Below the pieces are notes generated by a model. The model was not told the DNA's origin. It ran no database searches and saw only the letters and a program-made list of their open reading frames with translations. Shown piece after piece: positions 1-10,050 of a stretch of DNA of 64,000 nucleotides. The stretch is taken from NCBI RefSeq assembly GCF_028640845.1, contig NC_080540.1:162881438-162945437 (forward strand), given 5' to 3'. Source of the DNA: Ahaetulla prasina (lineage: Eukaryota > Chordata > Lepidosauria > Squamata > Colubridae). The position numbers and the translations under genes are program-made. Position 1 is the stretch's first letter; every line of letters starts with the position of its first letter.

Positions 1-560
1 GGTGGTGCCCGGTTTAGGAAATGCCCTTCCTTGCATCATGTTCCCTTAAGTCCCAAGGAAAATCCCTTTCGTTTCACCCAGCATTTAATAACACTATTTT
101 ACTGCTAATTTTACTGTTGCGATTTTATGTGCAGAAGATTTATTATTCCTCTTTTGTTAGCAGACATAATATTATTATTGCTGGTACTTCTGATTTTATC
201 TCAATGATTGATCTAATTTCCATGCTTTTTTTATTTTTTTTTATTTTTTTTACAAAAGTCCCTTTTGTTTCCTAAAATTTGTTTTAGAATATTTGTGTGT
301 TTTCCAAAAAAAAACTACAGTCACCAGGCGATGTAGAAGCATAATCATAAATCAGGATGAATAAAACTGCATATCAAGGCTGGTATCAGTTTGGCAAAGC
401 GCTTGGCAGAGCCCCAGATGTGACTCTTGGCAAGACATTTAGCAGCATGGGGAGAGTTGGGGAAATCCCTTTTCAAGGCAGTGGGAGAAACAACAGAGTC
501 CTTTTCCTCGAAAGCTGGGGTGAAGTTAAAATGTAAACTTCTGTCTCAGACTGTCTGGAA
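1..560. other. Unannotated AT-rich sequence
   Basis: I see no recognisable gene or repeat here. It is AT-rich with T-rich runs near 226-252. The short open frames carry no family motif and are probably chance. Confidence 0.4.
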
Positions 561-948
561 TACAGGTCGTCCTCACCTTACAACGGTTCGTTTAATGACT
601 GTTCAATTTTACAACGGCATGAAAAAGTCCCTTATGACCGTTTTCACACTTATGACGGTGGGAGCATCCCCATGATCCCAGGATCAAAACTCTTGGCAAC
701 TGACTCATATTTATGACGGCTGCAGTGTCCCGGGGCCATGTGTGATCCACCTTTTGCGACCTTCTGACAAGTAAAGCCAATGGGGAAGCCAGATTCGTTT
801 AACAACCGTGTTACCAACTTAATAAACGTGATTTATTTTAAAAAATGTGGCAAGAAAGGTCATAAAATGGGGCAAAACTAACTTAAGAACTTGCTCAGCA
901 ACAGAAATTGTGGGCTCAATTGTGAGCGTAAATCAAGGACTACCAGTA
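561..948 (+). mobile_element. TA-flanked MITE, family M1 (Tc1/mariner-like)
   Basis: About 390 bp with terminal inverted repeats: the left end reads TACAGGTCGTCCT and the right end is its inverse (AAGGACTACCAGTA). TA at both ends fits a Tc1/mariner-type target. Further copies in the window lie at 29698-30095, 37344-37712, 62146-62555 and 62884-63287. There is no coding capacity, so it must be non-autonomous. The superfamily is inferred from the TA and the TIRs only. Confidence 0.7.
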
Positions 949-1160
949 TGTTCATCTTCCATTACCTTAAAGTAGTAGGTGCATGCCAGGTTCAGACAAA
1001 AGAATAAAATAAATAAAAAAACAGCCTAGTTGCCAAAAAGTGCTGCTGCTCATCTTTCAAACTTCCATAGCACTACTGGTTCTCAACCAGTTTTGAATGG
1101 AGTAACCTTTCCACTGCTATTGTTACCTATCTGCTGCCTCTAGATATTTTATCTCCTACA

Positions 1161-1250
1161 ATGCATTGCATTGCATTGCACTGCACTGCACTGCACTGCA
1201 CTGCACTGCACTGCACTGCACTGCATTCTATTCTGTTCTGTTCTGTTCTC
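1161..1250. repeat. (TGCAY)n microsatellite
   Basis: Pentanucleotide array, TGCAT units followed by about ten TGCAC units, decaying into TTCTG units. The open frame across it is an artefact of the period-5 repeat. Confidence 0.95.
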
Positions 1251-1304
1251 TCTCACAAAGACACACTGCTGGTTTATTTAAACTAAATTTGTATATCAGT
1301 GATT

Positions 1305-1592
1305 ACTTTTTTTTTTTTGTTTACATTTATACCCCGCCCTTCTCCGAAGACTCAGGGCGGCTTACAGTGTATAAGGCAATAGTCTCATTCTATTTGTATA
1401 TCTTTACAAAGTCAACTTATTGCCCCCCCAACAATCTGGGTCCTCATTTTACCTACCTTATAAAGGATGGAAGGCTGAGTCAACCTTGGGCCGGGCTCGA
1501 ACCTGCAGTAATTGCAGGCTTTGTGTTCTTAATAACAGGCTGTTCTTAATAACAGGCCTTACCAGCCTGCGCCATTCACTTGACCTCTGTAG
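1305..1592 (-). mobile_element. tRNA-derived SINE, type A (L2-like tail)
   Basis: Read on the minus strand it has a tRNA-like head, then a core containing GGTAAAATGAGGACCCAGAT, and a 3' tail with the hairpin-forming segment GCCGCCCTGAGTCTTCGG. Copies occur at 3489-3750, 8413-8692 and 14930-15203. The tail hairpin resembles the L2 3' ends seen at 23141 and 28273, so mobilisation by an L2-type LINE is likely. Confidence 0.75.
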
Positions 1593-1698
1593 ATGCCATA
1601 CGCTAAATAAAATAAATAAATGCTTGCTCCAAACCATATCATTTAAAAATGATCACAAATCACTCTGGATTTTGCTATTTTTCATTCTTTATTTAAAC

Positions 1699-1815
1699 CA
1701 GGGTGGTTTAAGTTGTGGACTTCAGCCTCCAGAATACCCCAGCCAGCATGGCTGGCTGGAGACGTCTGGGAGTTGAAGTCTACATGTCTTAAAGTCACCA
1801 AAGTTGAATCCCCTC
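1699..1815. mobile_element. Degenerate hAT-like foldback MITE (family H1)
   Basis: Inverted arms built around TTGTGGACTTC and its complement GAAGTCTACATG, with a central CCAGCATGGCTGGCTGG palindrome. It resembles the better preserved copies at 5904-6038 and 29033-29167. The ends are decayed and I see no clear target duplication. Confidence 0.5.
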
Positions 1816-2632
1816 AACCCCCAACCCTGATTTAAATATTGTCAAATCAGTATAAGTGCAGGGCTTAGGGCTTCTAATTCCCTTTCGATATAACCTACTT
1901 CGTAGGTTTGTTATTGTGCTGATATAATGAGGGGAGAAGACAGCTCCTTATTCAGTGCTTTGCATTCCCAGAGAAAAGAGAGACTACAGGCTGCAGGTTT
2001 TCTTCAGCATCGCTATTACCATTGCTTTGTTTTGTGCATCTGACAAAAGAAGGGAGAAGCATTGGAAAAACGTGGAAAAGTGATTGGATGGCGGTGTGTA
2101 GATGCCATCGCCAAGCGGTTATTTTGGATATAAGCTTTGGAAACACCGCAACCCTAACTTGCTTAAGGATGAGATTGGGATCCTGGAGGTGTGGCTACAA
2201 TGTTAAGCTTTCCGAAGCAAAAGCAGAACATAAACGTCATTCATAAGCATTTCTACTGAATACATCAAATGCATGACATACGTTGGGTGATGCATTTGCG
2301 TAAGCTTTGAAACAAATAGAATACCATGCGATTCAGAACCAAGCTGTTTGCAAAGCAACCTCACTTCAACATAAGACTTTCCAGTCCTGCACTCCCTGGA
2401 GACAATGCCCCCCCCTCCATCTCACTTGGTGGGGACAGGAGACAGAGGTTTTGAGCCTGGATTGGTATTTGTCTTCTTCTCATTGACTTAGGAAACAGCT
2501 ATGGATGGATGGGTGAATCCCAGACATTTAATATTATTGACTTTGCTTCGATTGCCCAATAGCTTTTGATAGCTTTTTTTTATTGCTCTTTGGGGATGGT
2601 GGTGGTTGTGTGTGTATGTCACTATTATCATT
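1816..2632. other. Unannotated sequence
   Basis: No repeat family or coding motif recognised. Confidence 0.4.
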
Positions 2633-2809
2633 TTTAGTCATTGTCTATCCACTGCAGGATGAAGGTCTCTTCCTCATGTTTACAACCCATAAGGGCCTGA
2701 GCTTTCTTTTGCCAATTGGGCCTGCAATACTTGCTGCTGTCTTAGATACCTCTTGCTTTAGGGCTTTTTCGTGGATGCTTTTTATCAAGTGGGATCTATT
2801 CTATGACTG
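2633..2809 (+). repeat. Unclassified interspersed repeat, copy 1
   Basis: The start (CATTGTCTATCCACTGCAGG) and end (TTTTATCAAGTGGGATCTAT) are both matched by the segment at 61752-62090. The two copies look like diverged members of a family I cannot name. Copy 1 is interrupted at its right end by the solo LTR at 2810, and copy 2 by a hAT MITE at 61830. Confidence 0.6.
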
Positions 2810-3087
2810 TGTTAAGACCCGCCAGCGGCCAGCGGATCTGGCAGCAGATTTGGACAGTGAGGAGGTTGGGGAGGAACATGGACCAGTCCTGGAGTCTGGG
2901 GAAGGCTCTGATGAGAGCTCTGCGTCAGAGGCAGAGAGGGGGCCAGGGCCATATGCCAGTTACTGTATCAGCTGCCTTTGGAGTCAGACATCAGTGAGGC
3001 AGATGAACAGCTGGAGCCTGTTCCCAGTGTGCGCATGGATAGAGTTGTCAGACGAAGGGAACAGCTAAAGAACAAGTTTGCAGGAGA

Positions 3088-3430
3088 CAATTATTTATTT
3101 ATTTATTTATTTTGTCACAACATCATACAAAAAGATTATATAGTATATAAACATATATATGAGTAAATGTTAGGAGGTATAAGCATATATATATATATAG
3201 GAAGAAGAAAAGAAAGACAATAGGACAGGAACGGTAGGCACGTTTGTGCGCTTATGCACGCCCCTTATGGTCCTCTTAGGAATGGGGTGAGGTCAATAGT
3301 AGAAAGTTTTTGGTTAAAGCTTTTAGGATTATGGGAAGAGACACAGAGTCAGGTAAAGTATTCCAAGCACTGATGATTCTGTTACAGAAGTCATATTTTC
3401 TGCAATCTAGATTAAAGCGGTTAACATTAA
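3088..3430 (-). mobile_element. CR1-like LINE 3' end, duplicated piece
   Basis: Begins with an (ATTT)n tail and TTTGTCACAACATCATAC, then about 340 bp of CR1-like sequence on the minus strand. The part from about 3220 to 3430 nearly repeats 3775-3997, with only a few differences, so the two pieces look like a recent duplication of one 3' end or a template-jump product. Confidence 0.7.
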
Positions 3431-3488
3431 GTTTATTTATTTATTTATTTATTTATTTGTCACAACATCATACAAAAAGATTATATAG

Positions 3489-3750
3489 CTCTGCCTGGTA
3501 AGGCCTGTTATTAAGAACACAAAGCCTGCAATTACTGCAGGTTCGAGCCCGGCCCAAGGTTGACTCAGCCTTCCATCCTTTATAAGGTAGGTAAAATGAG
3601 GACCCAGATTGTTGGGGGGGCAATAAGTTGACTTTGTAAATATATACAAATAGAATGAGACTATTGCCCTATACATTGTAAGCCGCCCTGAGTCTTCGGA
3701 GAAGGGCGGGGTATAAATGTAAACAAAAAAAAAACAAAAAAAAAAAAAAC
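3489..3750 (+). mobile_element. tRNA-derived SINE, type A, nested in CR1
   Basis: Has the same core and L2-like 3' hairpin as the copy at 14930-15203 and ends in an A-rich tail with interspersed C. It interrupts the CR1 tail: the CR1 piece at 3088-3430 shows the uninterrupted order of the same sequence. Confidence 0.75.
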
Positions 3751-3830
3751 ATATAAACATATATAGGAAGAAGAAAAGAAAAACAATAGGACAGGAACGG
3801 TAGGCATGTTTGTGCGCTTATGCACGCCCC

Positions 3831-4493
3831 TTATGGTCCTCTTAGGAATGGGGTGAGGTCAATAGTAGAAAGTTTTTGGTTAAAGCTATTAGGATTATGG
3901 GAAGAGACCACAGAGTCAGGTAAAGTATTCCAAGCACTGATGATTCTGTTGCAGAAGTCATATTTTCTGCAATCTAGATTAAAGCGGTTTACATTAAGTT
4001 TAAATCTATTGGTTGCCCTTGTATTATTGCAATTAAAGCTGAAGTAGTCTTTGACAGGAAGGACATTACAATAGATGATTCTGTGAGTTAAACTTAGGTC
4101 TTGTCGAAGGCGACACAGTTCCAAGTTTTCTAAGCCTAGGATTTCAAGTCTGGTGGGATAAGGTATTTTGTTGTTTTCAGAGGAATGGAGAACTCTTCTT
4201 GTAAAATATTTCTGGACACGTTCAATTGTATTGATGTCAGAGATGTGGTGAGGGTTCCAGACAGGTGAGCTGTATTCAAGAATTGGTCTAGCAAATGTTT
4301 TATATGCTCTGGTTAGTAGTGTGGTGTTTTTGGAAAAGAAGCTACGCAAAATTAGGTTTACAACTCTTAGAGCTTTTTTTGCTATGTAGTTGCAGTGGGC
4401 TTTGGCACTTAGATCATTTGACATGAAAACTCCAAGGTCTTTAACGGGATGGGGGTCGTCTGTAATTAGTTCATTACTGCATTCACTCTCCAA
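3831..4493 (-). pseudogene. CR1-like reverse transcriptase C-terminal region
   Basis: A 220-codon frame open to its start, covering the part after the catalytic RT core of a CR1/L2-type LINE ORF2. Landmarks include DLGVFMSNDL near residue 20, RPILEYSSPVWNPH near 70, RVQKYFTRR near 92 and ISAWNTLPDSVV near 185. This RT-thumb/C-terminal layout is typical of the CR1 group. The catalytic palm and the endonuclease are absent through 5' truncation, so it cannot be active. The unbroken frame suggests fairly recent insertion. The starting methionine is not meaningful. Confidence 0.8.
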
Positions 4494-4649
4494 GCCTGAT
4501 AAAGGTTGGTAATTGTGAACTATCTTGAAAGACTGTGGGAGAGGAAAGACTTCGCTGGAGTGGAATTCACTGTAAATTAAATAAAAGGGGTTTATCAGGA
4601 TGAGGACTCGGTTTCGTGCTGCTGGGGAAGCCTAGGTCAGAACAGACTG

Positions 4650-5425
4650 CTTTGGTTCACCTGCCATCAGTTCTTCTTGCTATATGACCAGCTCATTTCC
4701 ATTTCTTTTCTTTTGCTCTCTTGATGATATTTTCTACTTTCGTTTGTTCTCTAATCCATGTGCAGGTCTTTCTATCTTGTCTTATAATGCCAAGCATGTA
4801 TCTGTCCATGGTTTTTTGCACCAAAGGTGTGTGTGCGCGCGCACTATTTATTTATATTTGTTCAAATTCAAGCAATTTAGGGGTTTCTCAGGTTTCTAGG
4901 ATCAAAGGCAGGATGCAGTGAATTTCATAAACAAATCAAGACAAACTGTATGAAACGTTCTGTAGGAAATGATGGTTTCCTTAAGTTGCAATAAACCTTT
5001 GGTAGAGGTTGAAGAAGAAGACAGAAAAGAACAACCTTCTTTTTAAAGAAAATGACAAAATATGTACAGCACGATGTGTTGTGCATCAGGAAGTTGTGAT
5101 TGATAGCAGATTCCTATTGAAAGCAGGTGTGGGGGGAAAAAAACTCCATTTTGCCACCATTGCCTGCTAAAATGTGTGAAATAATCTCAGGCAGATTGGA
5201 AGGGTGGGAGGGAACTGGGTAATGAAAGGAACTTGAGTGTGTTTGGAAGCCTGCTGAGGGAAGAGAGATTTGCACATGTCATTGACCCAGATAGACAATT
5301 AAGATGGCTACGTTAATGTTGACAAACATGAAATGGCAGAAGAAGAATTAACATATTTTGTTCATATACAGTATTAATGCATGCATACATGCACATTTTA
5401 TAAACAATTGTTTTAGTGTAAATAA
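4650..5425. other. Unannotated sequence
   Basis: No gene or repeat recognised; a short alternating purine-pyrimidine run (TGTGTGCGCGCGC) lies near 4829. Confidence 0.4.
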
Positions 5426-6078
5426 AAAAACAATAGATAAAAACTCAGGATCCAAAAAGATCTTGACAGACTTGAACAATGGGCCCTATCCAACAACATG
5501 ATATTTAATGTGGAGAAAAACAAGGTTTTATACATCTGGGCAGGAAAAACCAATGGTACAAGTACAGATTAGACGAAACCTGGCTCAGAAATGGTAACTG
5601 TGAGAGGGACCTTGGAGTCCTAGTGAACGATCGCTTAAACATGAGTCAGCAGTGTGCGGCGGCAGCCAAAAAAAGCTAATACAATCCTTGGTTGTATAAA
5701 CAGAGGCTAATCAACTAATCAAGGAAAGAAGCAACCTGGAATTGAGGAGAAACTTTTTAACCGTGAGGACAATTAACCAGTGGAACAGGTTGCCTTCAGA
5801 AGTTGTGGATGCTTCATCACTAGAGGTTTTTAAGAAGAGATTGGACAGCCAATTGTCTGAACTGGTATAGGGTCTTTTGCTCGAGCAGGGGACTGGACTA
5901 GAACAGGGGTCTCTAACCTTGGCAACTTTAAGACTTGTGGACTTCAACTCCCAGAATTCCTCAGCCAGCTTTGCTGGCTGAGGAATTCTGGGAGTTGAAG
6001 TCCACAAGTCTTAAAGTTGCCAAGGTTGGAGACCTCTGGACTAGAAGACCTCCAATGTCTCTTCAATCTCTATTCTGA
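5426..6078 (+). mobile_element. CR1 LINE 3' fragment (+), carrying a hAT MITE
   Basis: The plus strand carries the conserved CR1 C-terminal coding region with frameshifts (GACCTTGGAGTCCTAGTGAA at 5609 and AGTGTGCGGCGGCAGCCAAA at 5651), then the 3' end CAGTGGAACAGGTTGCC. There is a deletion near 5705 between the RT tail and the terminal region. The CR1 3' end is interrupted at 5904-6038 and resumes with GACTAGAAGACCTCC. Confidence 0.85.
5904..6038. mobile_element. hAT foldback MITE (H1) inside CR1
   Basis: 135-bp near-perfect palindrome: CAGGGGTCTCTAACC at the left, GGTTGGAGACCTCTG at the right, arms of about 65 bp meeting at CAGCTTTGCTG. A perfect 8-bp duplication GACTAGAA flanks it (5896-5903 and 6039-6046). 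The 8-bp duplication and CAGGGG-type ends are hAT hallmarks. It has no coding capacity. Confidence 0.85.
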
Positions 6079-7879
6079 TTGATTGACTGCTGGCCAGTTA
6101 CCAATTCTGAATGGACAACTCACACTGAATGTCCTACTTTTCTCCTTTTAGGAGTCTTTCATTTTAAAATGAAGTTAGAATAGTTGTTCAGAGACAATAA
6201 CAGATTGCTGTCTGTTGCTTTTCAGATGAGAAGCTCTACTCTGTAAAGTAGGTCAAAGGACAGTCCACTACTCTAACCATACCAGTCATGCATAAGGCAC
6301 ATATCAGATCATTGTAACTATACAACATGGTTTGTTTACTTATTTATTGCAGACCAGAAATAAAAGCTATCAAAATGCTAAACCCTGGTTACAAGCAAAA
6401 CTCAGTTATTATGCAAATAATGAAAAAATAAAGATAACATTAACACAGCAAGAATTCTTATTCTTGTGCTACTGAGAAAAAAAAAAGTACTAATAATGAC
6501 AATGCTGGATTATTATCAAATGTTAATATAACATTTAACAGAACTTTCTGGTAACATAATTAGTAGCAGGACTATCTTTTCCTCAATTATTCTGGGATTA
6601 AAATTTAAGAAACAAGAGAGCATGGTCTACTGTTTCTCTGGCATAGTTATTGCATAGACAAACTCATAAAGAAAGAGCAAGGGTATGTATCTTCCCCAGA
6701 GCATCTCCGAAGCTAATACATTAAATTGCAGCAGAGAAAAGCGCTAGCCAATATTGAGCTACAAAATTGAGCTAAGTTCCCAAGATGGGCAGCTAACTGG
6801 CAAAAAAAACTCATCGGAAATATCTAAGGAACAGACATTTGTATGAAAGAAGCAAAGAGGTCCTTGAAGGAAATCACTCTAACCTTGTTTTATTAGTTTT
6901 AACAGAGCACTACAACCTAGTGGGAGGGAGGGGGAGAGAGGAAGAACATACCTGTAACCCAATGTAGCAAATTCTTTAGCTACCTGAGTTCATCCAATAT
7001 TATTGATAACAGGGAGGAGGTAGTTCTGTACCCTTATTTGAAAATGCAGATTTTCAACTACAATTTTGTGGCTACCATAAAAGCTATGTAATTGTCTGGA
7101 TATTGCCTGTCTGGTTTTCAGATGTAGATGAATTGGTAGCATATTTTCGGTTATGGAAAAGAGCTTGGGAAAAAAAATTGCCGGCCATGATTTATTTCTG
7201 AGGTTGTTCTTGATCCAGATAGCAGCTTCATAGAAGAGAAGGAGACAGGAAGAAAAATCTTACTATAGGAAGCCTTTTCAGCTATACAGATATATTGACT
7301 TCCTTTAATTAAATCATAATAGCAGCCTGACTAAAATGTTTTGAGAGCTATATACCCTCTGTATAGACCCAGAGTTGGATATTTTTAAAAATTTCTTCTA
7401 TAATTTAGTTTATCTAGAAGTCGTTATTATGGGTGACTTCTTCTATTAGAATTTTGCATTATAAAATTGTTTATAGATAACATTTCAGATATTGGGTTGG
7501 GGGGGGGTGTTACTGGCTACAAGATTTCCAGCAGGGGTTCAGCTTTAAAAATTGAAGGCTAGCTTTTTTTTCATAGTAACACAGTTTAAAAAGTATTTGT
7601 CACGGTCAGTATTTCGATAAACGCTATAGGATATTGGAATGACTTGTTAATCAATGAAACATAATGGTCTCTGGCAAATGAGGAGCAGTAGACAGCTCAC
7701 CTCACCATGTTATTGAAAAGGTAAATAAAACGTGAGACCTCCTATGCTATTCTCAGTTGTGTGGACAAAACTTAGAATAAATAAACTTGCTGCTCAGAGC
7801 AGTAGAATATTGGGTACAAAATTTGACTGTCAGACAATCATTTTGAGGTTTAGAGCACTCAGCTTCTTCAAGTGCTCAA
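6079..7879. other. Unannotated AT-rich sequence
   Basis: I see no gene or recognisable repeat in this 1.8 kb; there is a G-run near 7498. Ancient repeats could be present but undetectable by eye. Confidence 0.35.
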
Positions 7880-7990
7880 GCATATTGCTGTTGTGTTTTG
7901 TTTTACTTTATTTCTACACTATTCTGCCTCCCAGAGGAGCCCAGAATGGCTTACAAAAGAAAGGAGGAAAAGGATGTAGATAAAACCATC
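7880..7990 (-). mobile_element. Degenerate L2-like LINE 3' tail
   Basis: The sequence CTGCCTCCCAGAGGAGCCCA followed by GAATGGCTTACAAAAG is a decayed relative of the L2 3' end (CGCCCTGAGTC...GGGCGG) on the minus strand. Confidence 0.4.
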
Positions 7991-8412
7991 ACATAATGCT
8001 TCAAAACAATAAATACAAAAACAAAACAAGATAGTTCTCTTTTAAAAAGGAAAAAAAAATAGAAAAGCAGGATTAAAAAAAACCTGGCAAATATAAAAGT
8101 AGCCCATACACATAGTAATTCTTATCCCATACATGTTAAATGAACAGGCATACTCTGAATTGTTTTCTAAAAAGGTCTATTATTGAGCATTTATATTACA
8201 CTTTAAAATGCGAATGTATTTCATACAATTATTGTTACCCTTTTGCAGGTATCATTAAGGATGTGGAGGACCCTGAGGGTTGGCAAAATTTAGAATAGTT
8301 TGCAGGAAGAGAAATTCATATAAAGTTTCATATGAGGAATTATCAAAACAAATAGGTATATATTTCTTCTATAGAAAAAATATTGGAGCAGAGTTCAGCC
8401 GAAAGAATTTAA

Positions 8413-8692
8413 GATTTTTTTTTATTTGAATTTATATCCCGCCCTTCTCCGAAGACTCAGGGCGGCTTACATTGTGTAAGGCAATAGTCTCATTCTATTT
8501 GTATATTTATATACAAAGTCAACTTATTGCCCCCCCAACAACCTGGGTCCTCATTTTACCTACCATATAAAGGATGGAAGGCTGAGTCAACCTTGGGCCT
8601 GGTGGGACTCGAGCCTGCAGTAATTGTAATTGCAGGCAGCTGTGTGTTAATAACAGACTGCATTAGCAGCCTGAGCCACTTCCCAGCCAGAT
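8413..8692 (-). mobile_element. tRNA-derived SINE, type A
   Basis: Minus-strand copy with L2-like tail (CCGCCCTTCTCCGAAGACTC at 8440), the shared core (CCTCATTTTACCTACC) and a tRNA-like head ending near TGAGCCACTTCCCAGCC. Confidence 0.8.
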
Positions 8693-9105
8693 GATTCCTA
8701 AAGTTAAGATATTAAGTACAATGGGTTGTGGGATTTCCCATACCAGACAAACAATTGCTGTCAATGTATTGTTGTCCATATATTCCTGTTTCATATTTAG
8801 CAAGGGGCTGGACTAAGTAACCTTCAAGTTCCCATCTAACATTAAGCCATAATTCTCAACCAAGCCTTCTCCATGTAGTGAAGGTTCTTGGTTCAAAGAG
8901 GTCAGAGGCCAGATACCTATCTGGGGCAAATATGGGTCAAGTGCTCAAGGCAGCAATCAAAAGACCCAGAAGCACGTAACAGGGAAGGAGAGGTTACATT
9001 CCAAAGGTAGCAGCTGAACGTCAGAGGGCTGGAGAGAATTACACCAGGCATCAGCAACCTTTCCAGGTGCCTGGGATCAGTGTACAAAGTTGTAGGTGGC
9101 CCTTA

Positions 9106-9463
9106 AGGTAAAGGTAAAGGTTCCACTCACACATACGTGCTAGTCATTCCCGACTCTAGGGGGCGGTGCTCATCTCCATTTCAAAGCCGAAGAGCCAGCG
9201 CTGTCCAAACATGTCTCTGTGGTCATGTGGTCGGCATGACTCAACGCCAAAGGCGCACGGAATGCTGTTACCTTCCCACCAAAGGTGGTCCCTATTTTTT
9301 CTACTTGCATTTTTTACGTGCTTTCGAACTGCTAGGTTGGCAGAAGCTGGGACAAGTACAGGAGCTCACCCTGTTACACGGCAGCTCTAGGGATTCAAAC
9401 CACTGAACTGCCGACCTTTCGATCGACAAGCTCAGCGTCTTAACCCCTGAGCCACTACGTCCC
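9106..9463 (-). mobile_element. Sauria SINE, near full length
   Basis: The minus strand reads from the tRNA-like head (ACGTAGTGGCTCAGGGG) through a B-box-like GGTTTGAATCCC to the BovB-like 3' end (CGCCCCCTAGAGTCGGGAAT) and CCTTTACCTT repeats. A perfect 13-bp duplication TAGGTGGCCCTTA flanks it at 9093-9105 and 9464-9476. The Sauria family is known to be mobilised by BovB LINEs. Confidence 0.9.
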
Positions 9464-9495
9464 TAGGTGGCCCTTACCCCAAATTTAAAAACAGG

Positions 9496-10050
9496 TTCAT
9501 GAGACTAAGGGTGACATGATAGCAGTGTTCCAATATCTAAGGAGTTGCCATAAAGAAGTGGGCGGTCAACCTATTCTCCAAAGCACCTCCAAAGGCAGGA
9601 CAAGAACCAACAGATAGAAACTAATCAAGGAGAGAAGCAACGTAGAACTAAGGAGACATTTCTTAACAGTGAGAACGATTAATCAGTGGAATGACTTGCC
9701 TCTAGAAGTTGTGGGTGCTCCAACACTGGAAGTTTTTAAGAAGCGATTGGGCAACCATTTGTCTGAAATGGTGTAGGGTTTCCTGCCTGAGCAGGGGGTT
9801 GGACTAGAAGAGGGGTCACCAACCTTTCGGACCTCAGGGACCACTAAATTCATAATTTTAAATCCCATGGACCACTAATATGAATTTTTAAAAAAGATTA
9901 ATATTATTTAATGCAATATAAAAAAATGCAAATAATTTTTCTGCGGACCACCAAAATTTTCTCGCAGACCACCAGTGGTCCATGGACCACCAGTTGGTGA
10001 CCACTGGACTAGAAGACCTCCAAGGTTCCTTCCAACTTGGTTATTCTGTT
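9496..10050 (+). mobile_element. CR1 LINE 3' end (+), carrying a hAT MITE
   Basis: CR1 terminal region: AGGGTGACATGATAGCAGTG at 9508, ATTAATCAGTGGAATGACTT, AAGTTTTTAAGAAGCGATTG, then GTTGGACTAGAAG, interrupted by a MITE at 9810-10006 and resuming with GACTAGAAGACCTCCAAGGT. Useful as a reference for the CR1 copies at 5426 and 30785. Confidence 0.85.
9810..10006. mobile_element. hAT MITE (family H2) inside CR1
   Basis: 197 bp with ends AGGGGTCACCAACC and GGTTGGTGACCACTG, flanked by a perfect 8-bp duplication GACTAGAA (9802-9809 and 10007-10014). The interior is AT-rich between repeated GGACCACC motifs. It occupies the same position in CR1 as the unrelated H1 copy at 5904. Confidence 0.8.

Larger units (their letters stand above)
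3431..4497 (-). mobile_element. CR1-like LINE, 5'-truncated, split by SINE
   Basis: Second tail starts at 3431 with (TTTA)n, followed by TTGTCACAACATCATAC. It is split by a type A SINE at 3489-3750 and then runs into a 220-codon open frame on the minus strand. Related truncated copy at 26560-26985. The truncated 5' end lies next to the right half of the solo LTR. Confidence 0.75.
2810..4644 (+). mobile_element. Solo LTR, interrupted by CR1 and SINE insertions
   Basis: The outer ends read TGTTAAGACC and GGTCAGAACA, a TG...CA pair, flanked by a perfect 5-bp duplication GACTG at 2805-2809 and 4645-4649. The related repeat at 62.07 kb reads straight through the site (CTATGACTGCC), confirming an insertion. 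CR1/SINE sequence at about 3088-4497 splits it, so the LTR itself is about 430 bp. The left part is open in one frame with a strongly acidic, Ser-rich stretch. An AAATAAA-type signal lies near 4578. No internal retroviral region is present, consistent with LTR-LTR recombination. The element family is not identified. Confidence 0.65.

Noticed and set aside
1166..1549. 127-codon open frame with a His/Cys/Ala-rich start
   Set aside because: The start is the (TGCAY)n array and the rest is antisense of a SINE.
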